Source: Flemingiibacterium sp045578725
GTDB taxonomy: Bacteria > Bacillota > Clostridia > Oscillospirales > CAG-272
Assembly: GCA_045578725.1 (NCBI GenBank)
Contig: JAZNKS010000086.1
Coordinates: 1-64,000, forward strand
Length of the DNA stretch: 64,000 bases
Direction: 5' to 3'
Of this stretch, positions 24,177-32,641 are shown piece by piece. The notes beneath the pieces were generated by a model. The model did no database searches and had not been told where the DNA came from. It saw only the letters and a program-made list of their open reading frames with translations. The position numbers and the translations under genes are program-made. The stretch's first letter is position 1. Each line of letters begins with the position of its first letter.

Positions 24177-25442
24177 ATGAAAACAAAATTGTTCCTTTTC
24201 CTTCTCTTAACTGCTGTATTTATGGGTTCCTCATGTGAATCCGGGCTTCGTGAAATTGAAACAGAGCCTGTTGCGGATGACCTTGGGCAGGCTGGCGAAG
24301 ACAGCGAGCTGATCATAAAACCGGGATACGAATATACGCCGGAAAGAGACCGCGCTCTTCCGGCAGCTTATCTTAACATCGGCAACTTCTTTTTTCAACA
24401 GAACAATGGCTATATTATTTATGTTGCCAACGGAATTCCGTATCGTTTCAACCCTGAAACCGGTTATATGACACTAATTTGTTCCGGTCAGCAATGCTAT
24501 AGCAACGGAAAACACAATCGCGCATTGTGTCCGCTTCATACAAGCGATTTTGTAATTACTATCAGCGGCAGTAAAGCTTATTATTTGCAATCTCTTTCGC
24601 AGCGCCGTGAGAACCCCATCACAGGTAAGCAGGAATGGGAAAGAGTATCCCAATATGTCATTTATGACATGGAAACCGCTGATTATAAGATATTGTGCGA
24701 TATCTGTCAAAAAGTACTTCCGAAGGCGAGGTCGAACGTGATCTGCGGGGATATCCGGTATTATGTAAGCTATTTGGATCCGGATCATCCGGAATCATCA
24801 CCGCTGGGCTTGTACCGGTGCGATCTGGACAGCGATACACATACGCTGATCAAAGAATTTGAATTCGGAGCCCTTCTGGATCTTCGGTATCTGGATGACG
24901 AGTATCTGTACTACAGCAATGCCCGGAAGCTCTACCGTATGCCCTATGCGGATCCCTCGAAGGAGACGGTAATACTCGAGAAGGCCTTGGCTTCCCTTTA
25001 CTGTGATGGTGAGTATTTTTACGGTATGTACGTTTCTTCCGAGAAGAGAGAGTTTCTCCGTTTTGACATGGATGGAAAGAATCTGGAAATACTTTATACC
25101 GGCGATATCGGAAACCCGCTCGATTTCCGTGTGACCGAAAAGTATATTTACTTTCGTTCTGGGCGGACGCGAGATTATGACGGCTATAATAAAAAGAACT
25201 TCCGTGTCGGTGATTTCTGGCGGCTTCCGAAGGATGGCGGCGAACCGGAAATGGTATTTAAGGTCGCGGGAGAATTTGAAGAAAACTATCATATTGATCA
25301 ATATCTCCCCGACGGCAATTACATCTATGCATCCTATCTGGATCTGCAGACGGGGAAAGAATCCCCCAACCTTGAAATTCCCACGTTTATGCGGATCAAC
25401 GTCCTCACCGGCGAGTACGATTTCATCACCGCCGAAAACTGA
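24177..25442 (+). CDS. Beta-propeller lipoprotein (DUF5050-like), copy 1
   Basis: 421 residues from the ATG after GAGGTGTTCT. The lipobox FMGSSC gives Cys20. The mature part consists of repeated short beta-sheet modules such as NGIPYRFNPETGYMTL, LGLYRCDLDSDTHTLI, ARKLYRMPYADPSKE, REFLRFDMDGKNLEIL and DFWRLPKDGGEPEMVF. That pattern (YRxD..G, then a strand) is characteristic of the DUF5050/LRP-like propeller of Firmicutes surface proteins. Role unknown; it could bind glycans or proteins at the cell surface. It is the left member of a tandem duplication, with its own promoter and terminator. Confidence 0.8.
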   Translation: MKTKLFLFLLLTAVFMGSSCESGLREIETEPVADDLGQAGEDSELIIKPGYEYTPERDRALPAAYLNIGNFFFQQNNGYIIYVANGIPYRFNPETGYMTLICSGQQCYSNGKHNRALCPLHTSDFVITISGSKAYYLQSLSQRRENPITGKQEWERVSQYVIYDMETADYKILCDICQKVLPKARSNVICGDIRYYVSYLDPDHPESSPLGLYRCDLDSDTHTLIKEFEFGALLDLRYLDDEYLYYSNARKLYRMPYADPSKETVILEKALASLYCDGEYFYGMYVSSEKREFLRFDMDGKNLEILYTGDIGNPLDFRVTEKYIYFRSGRTRDYDGYNKKNFRVGDFWRLPKDGGEPEMVFKVAGEFEENYHIDQYLPDGNYIYASYLDLQTGKESPNLEIPTFMRINVLTGEYDFITAEN

Positions 25443-25451
25443 ACAAAGAGA

Positions 25452-25487
25452 AAGCCTGCGGCACAAGGCCGCAGGCTTCGCTTTTTT
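25452..25487 (+). terminator. Terminator, duplication unit 1
   Basis: AAGCCTGCGGC, loop ACAAG, GCCGCAGGCTT, then a T6 run. Confidence 0.9.
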
Positions 25488-25555
25488 GCCGGCGGGGACC
25501 CGTCTTTGGTGATATTGCACAAAATGCGCCCCCGATCTTTGTGCACAATCCCGAG

Positions 25556-25584
25556 TTGACATCAGGAGTAAAATATGGTATAAT
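25556..25584 (+). promoter_or_regulatory. Consensus promoter, duplication unit 2
   Basis: TTGACA (25556-25561), 17 bp, TATAAT (25579-25584), identical to unit 1. Confidence 0.85.
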
Positions 25585-25662
25585 GAAACTAGACAGAGAA
25601 AAGCGTGTGAGGCAAACGCCTCTCCCGCCGGATCTGTACTAAAATACAAGGAGGAACTTGCC

Positions 25663-25746
25663 ATGAGAGCAGTTCAATCAACGAGTCACCGCCCCCGCCT
25701 TGCCCCGCGCGCAATACGCGCCTCGCTGATCCTGCTCTTGCTTTGA
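25663..25746 (+). CDS. Short leader ORF, unit 2 (intact version)
   Basis: A 27-residue ORF with a GGAGG ribosome site: basic N-terminal part (MRAVQSTSHRPRLAPRAI) and a hydrophobic end (LILLLL). It stops 17 bp before the lipoprotein ATG. Relative to copy 1 in this frame the differences are mostly synonymous apart from the one-base indel, a weak sign that this frame was once coding. A translated leader affecting expression of the downstream lipoprotein is the likeliest role if it is real. Confidence 0.45.
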   Translation: MRAVQSTSHRPRLAPRAIRASLILLLL

Positions 25747-25763
25747 CAGATATGAGGTGTTCT

Positions 25764-27029
25764 ATGAAAACAAAATTGTTCCTTTTCCTTCTCGTGACGG
25801 CTGTATTTATGGGTTCCTCCTGTGAATCCGGGCTTCGTGAAATTGATACAGAACCGGTTGTCGATAGCCTTGGGCAGGCAGGCGAAGACGGCGAGCTGAT
25901 CAGAAAGCCGGGATATGAATATACGCCGGAAAGGGACCGCACCCTTCCGGCAGCTTATATTTTTGCCGGTAATTTTTTGTTCCAGCAGAAGGATGGCTAC
26001 ATATACTATACCCCACAGGGATGTCCGTATCGCTTCAATCCCGAAACCGGTTTTATGACGCTGGTTTGTTCCGGCCAGCAATGCTTTGTCAACGGACAGC
26101 ATAAAGCATCATCGTGCCCTCTGCATACATTCGAACCCGGTATGACAATCAAAGGCAGCAAAGCTTATTACCGACAATATAATTTGCAGCGCCGCGAGAA
26201 CCCCATCACGGGCGAAAAAGAGACGGAAAAAATAGTGCGCTATGTTGTTTATGATATGGAGACAGCCGATTATAAGGTTTTGTGCGATACCTGCCAAAAA
26301 CATCTTCCGAAGGCGAGGGCGAAAATTGTCCACGGGGATATCTGGTATTACATAAGTTATATGGATCCGGATCATCCGGAATCATCGCCGCTGGGCTTGT
26401 ACCGGTGCGATCTGGACAGCGATACGCATACGCTGATCAAAGAATTTGAATTCGGAGCCCTTCTGAATCTTCGGTATCTGGATGACGAGTATCTGTACTA
26501 CAGCGATGCCCGGAAGCTCTACCGTATGCCCTATGCGGATCCCTCGAAGGAGACGATGATTCTTGAGAAGGCCTTGGCTTCCCTTTACTGTGATGGTGAG
26601 TATTTTTACGGTATGTACATTTCTTCCGAGAAGAGAGAATTTCTGCGTTTTGACATGGACGGAAAGAATCTGGAAATTCTCTATACCGGCGACATCGGAA
26701 GTGAGTACGATTTCCGTGTGACCGAAAAGTATTTTTACTACCGCTCGGGACGGACGAGGTCTTATGAAGGCTATGCCAAGGACAGCTTCGATGTCGGTGA
26801 TTTCTGGCGGCTTCCGAAGGACGGCGGCGAACCGGAAATGGTATTTAAGGTCGCGGGAGAATTTGAAGAAAAGTATCATATCTCCCAATACATTCCCGAC
26901 GGCAATTACATCTATGCATCCTATCTGGATCTGCAGACGGGGAAAGAATCCCCCAACCTTGAAATTCCCACGTTTATGCGGATCAATATCCTCACCGGCG
27001 AGTACGATTTCATCACCGGCGAAAATTGA
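25764..27029 (+). CDS. Beta-propeller lipoprotein (DUF5050-like), copy 2
   Basis: 421 residues, the tandem paralogue of the gene at 24177, with the same lipobox (Cys20) and the same blade motifs. From about residue 190 onward the two proteins differ at only a few positions. Between about residues 55 and 175 they differ heavily (for example GCPYRFNPETGFMTLVCSGQ with later YRQYNLQRREN). This mosaic pattern suggests gene conversion at the 3' end or selection for diversity in one face of the propeller. It has its own promoter, leader ORF and terminator. Confidence 0.8.
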   Translation: MKTKLFLFLLVTAVFMGSSCESGLREIDTEPVVDSLGQAGEDGELIRKPGYEYTPERDRTLPAAYIFAGNFLFQQKDGYIYYTPQGCPYRFNPETGFMTLVCSGQQCFVNGQHKASSCPLHTFEPGMTIKGSKAYYRQYNLQRRENPITGEKETEKIVRYVVYDMETADYKVLCDTCQKHLPKARAKIVHGDIWYYISYMDPDHPESSPLGLYRCDLDSDTHTLIKEFEFGALLNLRYLDDEYLYYSDARKLYRMPYADPSKETMILEKALASLYCDGEYFYGMYISSEKREFLRFDMDGKNLEILYTGDIGSEYDFRVTEKYFYYRSGRTRSYEGYAKDSFDVGDFWRLPKDGGEPEMVFKVAGEFEEKYHISQYIPDGNYIYASYLDLQTGKESPNLEIPTFMRINILTGEYDFITGEN

Positions 27030-27036
27030 ATCGAGA

Positions 27037-27073
27037 AAGCCTGCGGCACAAGGGCCGCAGGCTTCGCTTTTTT
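27037..27073 (+). terminator. Terminator, duplication unit 2
   Basis: AAGCCTGCGGC, loop ACAAGG, GCCGCAGGCTT, then a T6 run; the sister of the terminator at 25452. Confidence 0.9.
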
Positions 27074-27156
27074 GCCGGCGGGGCGAAAATCAGCACTCCG
27101 GCCCGGCGGGTGTACGCGAATTCAATAATTATTAACATTTTACTTATAATTTAGTG

Positions 27157-27185
27157 TTGATTTGCCGCCCGAAAAGGGGTATAAT
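27157..27185 (+). promoter_or_regulatory. Heat-shock operon promoter (hrcA)
   Basis: TTGATT (27157-27162), 17 bp, TATAAT (27180-27185), directly followed by the CIRCE operator. Confidence 0.85.
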
Positions 27186-27196
27186 GGTAGCAAAGG

Positions 27197-27223
27197 TTAG
27201 CACTTGAACACACCGAGTGCTAA
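27197..27223. promoter_or_regulatory. CIRCE operator (HrcA binding site)
   Basis: TTAGCACTT-N9-GAGTGCTAA, one mismatch from the perfect CIRCE inverted repeat. It starts 11 bp after the -10, so HrcA binding blocks transcription; heat or misfolding stress relieves this by titrating the chaperonin GroE that HrcA needs. Confidence 0.97.
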
Positions 27224-27265
27224 AACGACCCCGGTCGGGAGGTGAGATTCTTGTCAGGAGAGCCG

Positions 27266-28315
27266 ATGGAGCTGTCCGAGCGCAAAAAGCAGATTCTGAA
27301 GGCGATCATCGACACGCACATCAATATGGGCGAGCCGGTGGGAAGCAAATATCTGACCCAGTACAAGGAGATCGCCTTTTCCTCGGCCACCATCCGCAAC
27401 GAGATGGCGGAGCTGGAGGAGCTCGGGTATCTGGAGCAGCCGCACACCTCGGCGGGCCGGATCCCGTCCCAACTCGGCTACCGGTTCTATGTCGATCAGC
27501 TGATGCAGCAGTACCGCATGACCAGCGCGGAGATCTCCGAGCTGAACAAGCTGCTGGCGGCGCGGGTATCCGAGGTTGACCGGATTCTCGACCGGGCGGC
27601 AAAGCTCATGTCGATGCTGACAAACTACACCGGTCTTGCGCTGACAAGAACCGACACCAAGCCGACCGTCGCGCGCTTTGATGCGATGTATCTCTCCCCC
27701 AGAAGCTTCATTCTTGTGATGCTGACGGATGCGGGAGCTGTCAAGACCCGGCAGATCCGGCTCGGCTTCGATGTCACCCGCGAGGCGCTGGAAAAGCTCA
27801 CGATTGTCCTGTGCGACTGTGTGGCCGGGCGGACGATGGAGAGCATCACGCTTCCGGTCATCCTCGAGATGCAGATGCGGATGGGAAGCTACGAGGCGCT
27901 GATCAATCCGATTATCAAGACGGTCTGGGAGACCGTCAACGAGCCGGACGGCGGTGAGCTGATGTTTGACGGTGTCAACAATCTGCTCAACTATCCCGAA
28001 TTCTCGGACATTGACCGGGTCAAGGATGTTCTGGAGCTGTTTGACAGCAAGGAGGATCTCGCCGAGCTGATGTCCCATGCGACGGGGGAGGGAACCAACG
28101 TCTACATCGGATCGGAGAACGCGGTCGAGGTGATGAACAACTCCTCGCTGATCTTCCGGACGGTCAAGTCCGGCGGACGGGCGGTGGGAGCCATCGGTGT
28201 CATCGGCCCCAGGCGGATGGATTACGCCAAGGTGGTCACACTGGTGGACACGATGAGTGAAAATATCGGTCAGCTTCTGGACGGCAATCGCCTGACGGAC
28301 GGCACCGATGAATAA
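27266..28315 (+). CDS. hrcA: Heat-inducible transcription repressor HrcA
   Basis: 349 residues from the ATG at 27266 (AGGAG, 5 bases upstream); upstream GTG and TTG codons are also in frame, but MELSERKKQILKAIID is the usual HrcA opening. The winged-helix DNA-binding part contains YKEIAFSSATIRNEMAELEE-like sequence and HTSAGRIPSQLGYRFYV. The C-terminal signature IGPRRMDYAKVVTLVD is present. It represses this operon through the CIRCE site just upstream and so controls its own synthesis and grpE-dnaK. Confidence 0.96.
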   Translation: MELSERKKQILKAIIDTHINMGEPVGSKYLTQYKEIAFSSATIRNEMAELEELGYLEQPHTSAGRIPSQLGYRFYVDQLMQQYRMTSAEISELNKLLAARVSEVDRILDRAAKLMSMLTNYTGLALTRTDTKPTVARFDAMYLSPRSFILVMLTDAGAVKTRQIRLGFDVTREALEKLTIVLCDCVAGRTMESITLPVILEMQMRMGSYEALINPIIKTVWETVNEPDGGELMFDGVNNLLNYPEFSDIDRVKDVLELFDSKEDLAELMSHATGEGTNVYIGSENAVEVMNNSSLIFRTVKSGGRAVGAIGVIGPRRMDYAKVVTLVDTMSENIGQLLDGNRLTDGTDE

Positions 28316-28338
28316 AGAAGAACAAGGCAGGAAACAAC

Positions 28339-28959
28339 ATGACGGAAGAAAAGAAGACAAACGGCGCTCCCGAGGCGGAGGCGGCGGTTCCCGAAACGGA
28401 AGCAGCAGCCAAAGCTGCAGCATCCGCCGATGCTGCTCCCGAGAGCAAAAAGGATAAAAAGAAGGAAGAAAAGATTCTGAAGGAAGAAGTCAAGGCGCTG
28501 AACCAGAAGCTTGCCGAGCTGACCGATGCCGCCGATAAGGCGAAGGCGGAGCTTGCCGAAACGACTGACAAGTATCTGCGGATTGCCGCCGAGTATGACA
28601 ATTTCCGCCGCCGCTCCGCCAAGGAGCGCGAGGGCGTATACGCCGATGCCTATGCCGAGGCGCTGAAGGAAATCCTTCCTGTCATCGACAATCTGGAGCG
28701 GGCCGCCAATTTCACCGAGCCGGATAAGGTGCTCGAGGGACTTCAGCTGATCTTCAAGGGCGCCGACGATATGCTGGCAAAGCTCGGCGTGGAGGCGTTC
28801 GGCGCACCCGGCGACAGGTTCGATCCCAACATCCACAATGCCGTGATGCACGTGGAGGATGAAGCAATCGATGTCGAAACCGTCATCGAGGTCTTCCAGA
28901 AGGGCTACAAAAAGGGCGACCGGATCATCCGCTATGCGATGGTCAAGGTTGCAAACTGA
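28339..28959 (+). CDS. grpE: Nucleotide exchange factor GrpE
   Basis: 206 residues. A charged, Ala/Glu/Lys-rich N-terminal extension is followed by the long coiled coil (about 45-95) and the GrpE core with YLRIAAEYDNFRRRSAKER, PVIDNLERA and the C-terminal GDRIIRYAMVKVAN, close to the family signature. It dimerises and drives ADP release from DnaK. It lies 23 bp downstream of hrcA and upstream of dnaK in the heat-shock operon. Confidence 0.95.
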   Translation: MTEEKKTNGAPEAEAAVPETEAAAKAAASADAAPESKKDKKKEEKILKEEVKALNQKLAELTDAADKAKAELAETTDKYLRIAAEYDNFRRRSAKEREGVYADAYAEALKEILPVIDNLERAANFTEPDKVLEGLQLIFKGADDMLAKLGVEAFGAPGDRFDPNIHNAVMHVEDEAIDVETVIEVFQKGYKKGDRIIRYAMVKVAN

Positions 28960-29011
28960 AAACCGTAAACAATTAACTTATCTATAAACATGATTTGGAG
29001 GAACAATTATC

Positions 29012-30856
29012 ATGGGAAAAATTATCGGTATCGACCTCGGTACAACCAACTCCTGCGTCGCCGTTTTTGAGGGCGGCGAGCCTACTGTTATTCCGAACCC
29101 CGAAGGCGCACGCACCACTCCTTCGGTTGTCGCATTCGCAAAGAGCGGCGAGCGTATGGTCGGTCAGGTCGCAAAGCGTCAGGCCATCACCAACCCCGAC
29201 CGCACCATCGCTTCGATCAAGCGCCACATGGGCAGCGATTTCAAGGTTGCCATCGACGATAAGAAGTACACGCCTCAGGAGATTTCCGCTATGATTCTCC
29301 AGAAGCTGAAGGCGGATGCAGAGGCCTATCTCGGCACCACCGTCACCGAGGCGGTCATTACCGTTCCCGCTTACTTCACCGACTCCCAGCGTCAGGCTAC
29401 CAAGGATGCCGGCCGCATCGCGGGTCTGGATGTAAAGCGCATCATCAACGAGCCGACGGCAGCTGCTCTTGCATACGGCGTTGACAAGGACGGCACCGAG
29501 CAGAAGATCATGGTCTTCGACCTCGGCGGCGGTACCTTCGACGTTTCGCTGCTCGAAATCTCCGACGGCGTATTTGAGGTTCTGGCTACCAACGGCGGCA
29601 CCCGCCTCGGCGGCGACGACTTCGGCCAGAGAATCATCGACTGGATCGCACAGGAATTCATGCGCGACAATGGCGGCATCGATCTGCGTAAGGATAAGAT
29701 GGCGCTTCAGCGCCTCAAGGAAGCCGCCGAAAAGGCCAAGATTGAGCTGTCCGGCGTGACCTCCTCGAACATCAATCTCCCCTTTATTACCGCCGATGCC
29801 ACCGGCCCGAAGCATTTCGATGCGACTCTGACCCGCGCGAAGTTCAATGAGCTGACCGCCGATCTGGTTGAGCGCACGATGATCCCCACCAAGAAGGCTC
29901 TGTCCGATGCCGGTCTGTCGGTCGGTCAGGTTGACAAGGTTCTGCTGGTCGGCGGCTCCACCCGTATCCCGGCCGTACAGGATGCCGTAAAGAACTTCAT
30001 CGGCAAGGATCCCTTCAAGGGCATCAATCCCGACGAGTGCGTAGCGCTGGGCGCGGCCATTCAGGGCGGCGTACTGGGCGGCGACGTCAAGGATCTGCTC
30101 CTTCTGGACGTAACGCCTCTGTCCCTGGGCATCGAAACCCTCGGCGGCGTTTTCAACCGCATCATCGACCGCAATACCACCATCCCGGTCAAGAAGAGCC
30201 AGGTTTACTCCACCGCCGCAGACGGTCAGACCTCCGTTGAGATCCACGTTCTGCAGGGTGAGCGCGACATGGCCGCCGGCAATACGACCCTCGGCCGCTT
30301 CAGCCTCGACGGCATCGCTCCCGCTCCCCGCGGCGTGCCCCAGATTGAGGTCACCTTCGACATTGACGCCAACGGCATCGTAAACGTTACCGCGAAGGAT
30401 AAGGGTACCGGCAAGGAACAGCACATCACCATCACCTCCTCCACCAATATGTCCCAGGAGGACATCGACAAGGCTGTCAAGGATGCCGAGAAGTTTGCCG
30501 AGGAGGACAAGAAGCAGAAGGAAGCCGTTGAGGTCAAGAATCAGGCTGAAAACATGATCTTCCAGTCCGAGAAGACGCTCGGTGAGATCGGCGACAAGCT
30601 TTCCGAGGATGAGAAGGCGCCGGTGAAGGAGGCCATCGAGAAGCTGAAGGAGACCGTCAAGTCCGGCAATACCGAGGCCATCAAGGCCGATACCGAGGCG
30701 CTTCAGCAGGCCTTCTACAAGGTATCGGAGAAGCTGTATGCTCAGCAGGGCGGCGCGCAGGCCGGCCCCGATATGGGCGGCGCACAGTCCGGCCAGGGAC
30801 AGGGAGATGACGGAACCTTCTACAACGCCGAATACGAAGACAAGACCGACAAATAA
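29012..30856 (+). CDS. dnaK: Molecular chaperone DnaK (Hsp70)
   Basis: 614 residues with the ATPase signatures IDLGTTNSCVAV, FDLGGGTFDVSLLEI and VLLVGGSTRIPAVQ, the substrate-binding domain (VTPLSLGIETLGG) and a helical lid ending in a Gly/Gln-rich tail. GGAGG precedes the ATG. It folds and refolds proteins in the cytoplasm with GrpE and DnaJ. The 24-residue gap in the nucleotide-binding domain typical of Gram-positive DnaK fits the length. The next gene, a MaoC-like dehydratase, overlaps its stop by one base. Confidence 0.98.
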   Translation: MGKIIGIDLGTTNSCVAVFEGGEPTVIPNPEGARTTPSVVAFAKSGERMVGQVAKRQAITNPDRTIASIKRHMGSDFKVAIDDKKYTPQEISAMILQKLKADAEAYLGTTVTEAVITVPAYFTDSQRQATKDAGRIAGLDVKRIINEPTAAALAYGVDKDGTEQKIMVFDLGGGTFDVSLLEISDGVFEVLATNGGTRLGGDDFGQRIIDWIAQEFMRDNGGIDLRKDKMALQRLKEAAEKAKIELSGVTSSNINLPFITADATGPKHFDATLTRAKFNELTADLVERTMIPTKKALSDAGLSVGQVDKVLLVGGSTRIPAVQDAVKNFIGKDPFKGINPDECVALGAAIQGGVLGGDVKDLLLLDVTPLSLGIETLGGVFNRIIDRNTTIPVKKSQVYSTAADGQTSVEIHVLQGERDMAAGNTTLGRFSLDGIAPAPRGVPQIEVTFDIDANGIVNVTAKDKGTGKEQHITITSSTNMSQEDIDKAVKDAEKFAEEDKKQKEAVEVKNQAENMIFQSEKTLGEIGDKLSEDEKAPVKEAIEKLKETVKSGNTEAIKADTEALQQAFYKVSEKLYAQQGGAQAGPDMGGAQSGQGQGDDGTFYNAEYEDKTDK

Positions 30857-31293
30857 TGTTTCTTGACGATATGTCCGTCGGGATGGAGATCACCACCGAG
30901 CCGGTGATGATCGATCGGGAAAAGATGATCGCCTTTTCAAGGGAATACGATCCGTTCCCTATCCATACCGACGAGGAATATGCAAAGAAATCGCGTTTCG
31001 GGCAGATCATAGCGCCCGGCGTCATGAGCTTCATGGCCGTCTGGCGCGGGATCGCCGGGAGTGAACTGATCGGCAATGAGCTCGTAGCCGGAAAATCGAC
31101 GAAGATCGAATGGTCGGCACCGGTATTTGCCGGCGATGTACTCACCGGAAAGGGAAGAGTCACCCGCATCGAGCGCCGCAATCCCTACAACGGGATCATG
31201 GAGCTCACGCTGGATGTCACCAATCAGAAGGGAGAGCCGGTTCTGGTCGGCGTGATCGAATCGGTGATCCGTTACCGTACACCGCAGAATTAA
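30856..31293 (+). CDS. MaoC-like hotdog-fold dehydratase inside the dnaK-dnaJ interval
   Basis: 145 residues with a single hotdog domain. The (R)-specific hydratase motif is visible as FSREYDPFPIHTDEEYA and the following FGQIIAPGVMSF, where Asp and His in the first stretch are the expected catalytic pair. It should hydrate or dehydrate an acyl-thioester, but the substrate is unknown. The ATG overlaps the dnaK stop (TAATG), so translation is coupled. A terminator follows, and dnaJ then has its own promoter. A MaoC gene in this operon position is unusual. Confidence 0.88.
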   Translation: MFLDDMSVGMEITTEPVMIDREKMIAFSREYDPFPIHTDEEYAKKSRFGQIIAPGVMSFMAVWRGIAGSELIGNELVAGKSTKIEWSAPVFAGDVLTGKGRVTRIERRNPYNGIMELTLDVTNQKGEPVLVGVIESVIRYRTPQN

Positions 31294-31297
31294 CGCA

Positions 31298-31333
31298 GAA
31301 ATCGCCGGCCTGTCCGGCGATTTCCCGCTTTTT
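31298..31333 (+). terminator. Terminator after the dnaK-maoC transcript
   Basis: GAAATCGCCGG, loop of 5, CCGGCGATTTC, followed by CCGCTTTTT; it separates dnaJ from the CIRCE-controlled operon. Confidence 0.85.
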
Positions 31334-31478
31334 CGGAAAACGGCGCGAAGTTTACAAATTATTGTTTATTTCGGGCGCGGAATATAGTATAATAAAAAGA
31401 GTTTTGACCCGACAACAGACAATCAAGGAGCAGAAGGAAGCCGCACCCGGGATCGGGAATGGCGGCAAAGGTACAGAT

Positions 31479-32630
31479 ATGGCAGACAAACGCGATTATT
31501 ACGAAGTGCTGGGTGTGGACAAGAGCGCCGATGAGGCCTCGATCAAGAAGGCTTACCGCACGCTGGCCAAGAAATATCATCCCGATATGAATCCGGGCGA
31601 TGCCGAGGCGGAGAGGAATTTCAAGGAGGTCAATGAGGCCTACGCTGTTCTCTCCGATGCGGATAAGAAGGCGAAGTACGATCAGTACGGCTTTGCCGGC
31701 GTGGATCCGCAGGCGGGCTTCGGCGAAGGAGGATTCGGGGGAGGATTCGGCGGCTTTGATGCCGGCGACATCTTCGGCGATATCTTCGGAAGCTTCTTCG
31801 GAGGCGGTACGGGATCCTCGGGGGCCAGACGGAACGGCCCGGTGCGCGGCAACGATATCATGCAGCGGGTGGTCATCTCCTTTGAGGAAGCGGCCTTCGG
31901 CTGCAAGAAGGAAATTTCCTACGGCAGCGTTGAAAAGTGTCCCGAATGCGATGCATCGGGCGCCAAGAAGGGAACGAAGCCCGAAACCTGTCAGGCCTGC
32001 CACGGAAGCGGTCAGATCCGCGTGACCCAGCGCACGGTGCTGGGCATGATGCAAACCACCAAGCCCTGCGACACCTGCGGCGGCACGGGCAAGATTATCA
32101 AGGAGCCCTGCGATTACTGCCGCGGCAAGGGATATGTTAAGAATACCCGCAAGCTGGAGGTCACCATTCCGGCCGGCATCGATGACGGTCAGCGTGTCGC
32201 CATCCGGGGCAAGGGTGACTGCGGCCGAAACGGCGGCCCGGCCGGCGACCTGATCATCTCGGTCAGCGTCCGTCCGCATCCGATCTTTGAGCGCGAGGGC
32301 TATGACATCTACTGCGAGGTGCCGATCACCTTTGCGGAGGCGGCGCTCGGCGCGGAGATCCAGATCCCCACGCTGGAGGGACAGATCCCCTATAACATTC
32401 CGGAGGGCACCGAAAGCGGCACCTCCTTCACCCTGCGCGGCAAGGGTATTCAGATGGTCAACGGCAAGAACCGGGGCGATCTGATCTTCACGGTTACGAT
32501 CGAAACGCCGAAGGGGCTGACCGAAAATCAGAAGAATCTCCTTCGCCAGTTCGCCGACAGCCTCGGCGAGAAAAACAGCACGAAAAAATCCAGCTTCGGC
32601 GAAAAAATCAAGAAGCTGTTCAACAAGTAA
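31479..32630 (+). CDS. dnaJ: Chaperone protein DnaJ (Hsp40)
   Basis: 383 residues: J-domain with the HPD motif (KKYHPDMNPGDAEAE), a G/F-rich segment (GFGEGGFGGGFGGFDAG), four zinc-binding CxxCxGxG-type repeats (CPECDASG, CQACHGSGQI, CDTCGGTGKI, CDYCRGKGYV; the first is a variant) and the C-terminal substrate domain. It delivers clients to DnaK and stimulates its ATPase. The ATG at 31479 follows AAAGG. A TATAAT at 31388-31393 provides a separate promoter with a weak -35. No CIRCE copy is seen here, so regulation may differ from dnaK. Confidence 0.97.
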   Translation: MADKRDYYEVLGVDKSADEASIKKAYRTLAKKYHPDMNPGDAEAERNFKEVNEAYAVLSDADKKAKYDQYGFAGVDPQAGFGEGGFGGGFGGFDAGDIFGDIFGSFFGGGTGSSGARRNGPVRGNDIMQRVVISFEEAAFGCKKEISYGSVEKCPECDASGAKKGTKPETCQACHGSGQIRVTQRTVLGMMQTTKPCDTCGGTGKIIKEPCDYCRGKGYVKNTRKLEVTIPAGIDDGQRVAIRGKGDCGRNGGPAGDLIISVSVRPHPIFEREGYDIYCEVPITFAEAALGAEIQIPTLEGQIPYNIPEGTESGTSFTLRGKGIQMVNGKNRGDLIFTVTIETPKGLTENQKNLLRQFADSLGEKNSTKKSSFGEKIKKLFNK

Positions 32631-32641
32631 GAGGTAAGACA

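Larger units (their letters stand above)
23911..27085. repeat. Tandem duplication, two units of 1,587 bp
   Basis: Unit 1 (about 23911-25497) and unit 2 (about 25498-27085) each hold promoter, short leader ORF, lipoprotein gene and terminator in register; every landmark is offset by exactly 1,587 bp (for example ATG 24177 and 25764). Upstream regions and the 3' half of the genes are nearly identical, while codons about 55-175 differ strongly. Confidence 0.9.
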
